A DNA stretch of 23,227 bases. It comes from CAYUCJ01 sp049282265. Lineage in GTDB: Bacteria; Desulfobacterota; DSM-4660; Desulfatiglandales; Desulfatiglandaceae. The notes under the pieces were generated by a model. It saw only the letters and a program-made list of their open reading frames with translations, did no database searches and was not told the DNA's origin. The stretch lies in NCBI GenBank assembly GCA_049282265.1, contig JBAPTR010000029.1, positions 1 to 23,227 of the forward strand, written 5' to 3'. Made by a program: the position numbers and the translations under genes. Positions 22,756 to 23,227 of this stretch are shown in pieces; position 1 is the stretch's first letter; every line of letters begins with the position of its first letter.

Positions 22756-23227
22756 CTAGAGAGGGTTGTCCGACTGCCCGTTGAGCAAATCCTGAAGCTC
22801 CTCATACAGCAGCGACTCGGCAATATCCTTGTCATCAAAGCGGGCAATATGAAAAATGGCGTCCCCTTCGTGAACCAGCGGAAGATTCAGGTTACCGATG
22901 ACAATACCGGGATCAGTTGCACGGACTTCTTCTTCATTTTGGCCGAACGGGTCGGCAATGATTCCCAGCCGTTCATTTGCGTTTACGATACTTCCCAAAG
23001 GGACCTCCACGCGCAAAATTCCGCTTTTGGCGGCCCGGACCCAGGTCGTCGAGCGGGCAATCAACGGTCTGCTCTTTGCCTTGGCGACGTGCGCTTTCGG
23101 CAACATGCCGATATGACACATGACGGACAAAATCCCTTTGATCCCCATTCTGATGGCCACTTCGTCAAACCGGAGCGCTTCACCGGCTTCATACAGCAAC
23201 ATGGGAATGCCCTTTTCCATGACGGCC
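22756..23227 (-). CDS. Succinylglutamate desuccinylase/aspartoacylase-family protein, C-terminal part (cut by window edge)
   Basis: C-terminal 156 or so residues of a zinc-dependent carboxypeptidase-like deacylase (AstE/AspA family, usually 320-350 residues); the start and the zinc-binding histidine and glutamate lie beyond the right edge. Recognisable parts: MEKGIPMLLYEAGEALRFDE, which contains the likely catalytic glutamate (YEAGEA), then RMGIKGILSVMCHIGML. A beta-rich C-terminal domain follows (TTWVRAAKSGILRVEVPLGS, IADPFGQNEEEVRATDPGIV, IGNLNLPLVHEGDAIFHIA). The reading frame stays open through base 23227. The AstE-like and retropepsin-like families frequently co-occur with RimK-like ligases, so the two convergent genes may serve one amino-acid conjugation or deconjugation function. 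Family good; exact substrate unknown. Confidence 0.85.
   Translation of the reverse strand, partial: AVMEKGIPMLLYEAGEALRFDEVAIRMGIKGILSVMCHIGMLPKAHVAKAKSRPLIARSTTWVRAAKSGILRVEVPLGSIVNANERLGIIADPFGQNEEEVRATDPGIVIGNLNLPLVHEGDAIFHIARFDDKDIAESLLYEELQDLLNGQSDNPL

Overview
The window looks like chromosome from an anaerobic or facultatively anaerobic Gram-negative bacterium. A member of the Desulfobacterota (former Deltaproteobacteria) is the best guess. The reasons are a ferredoxin-dependent 2-oxoacid oxidoreductase, a periplasmic c-type cytochrome, several MscS-type channels, a complete glycogen synthesis and debranching set, and a palindromic repeat of a style common in that group. The taxonomic call is inference; there is no rRNA or other phylogenetic marker here. 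Almost every gene lies on the minus strand, so transcription mostly runs from high to low coordinates. Only the retropepsin-like gene near the right end is on the plus strand.

Layout, left to right: a corA 5' part cut by the window edge (1-385); two MscS-family channels (464-2707, 2782-3624); a decay zone (3761-4912) with a chimeric ORF joining CorC/CBS pieces to the C-terminal part of a GapN-type aldehyde dehydrogenase, plus a frameshifted pyruvate kinase fragment; a KorB/KorA-type 2-oxoacid:ferredoxin oxidoreductase pair (4940-7574) behind a GT-A glycosyltransferase (7651-8916); a non-coding AT-rich gap; then the glycogen block read glgX, gpgS-like, glgA, glgB (16508 down to 9442). Upstream of glgX are a small c-type cytochrome, a stand-alone CBM48 glycogen-binding protein and a 'conserved TM helix' channel-like protein (18047 down to 16618). 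Next come a PfkB-family sugar-phosphate kinase (18532-19458), a broken MscS-family gene (19519-20096), a 340-base zone packed with stem-loops (20090-20432), a small exported protein that ends inside it, a LapA-domain protein, an MgtC/SapB-family protein, and finally a retropepsin-like protein convergent with a truncated aspartoacylase-family gene.

The intact genes fit a storage and osmotic-stress theme. GlgA, GlgB and GlgX build and trim glycogen, the CBM48 protein probably binds it, PfkB phosphorylates a sugar phosphate, and KorAB handles 2-oxoacids with ferredoxin. The GpgS-like enzyme (probably also the second glycosyltransferase) would draw nucleotide sugar and 3-phosphoglycerate into a glucosylglycerate-type compatible solute. 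The MscS and TM-helix proteins would release solutes on osmotic downshock. CorA and MgtC point to magnesium homeostasis.

The most unusual material is the decay zone of lower-glycolysis fragments and a palindromic repeat family. One full copy lies in the structured zone, one diverged copy forms the 3' end of the CBM48 coding sequence, and one partial copy lies in the korA-korB spacer. I did not find a clearly new defence or mobile system, a CRISPR array, a tRNA or an rRNA.
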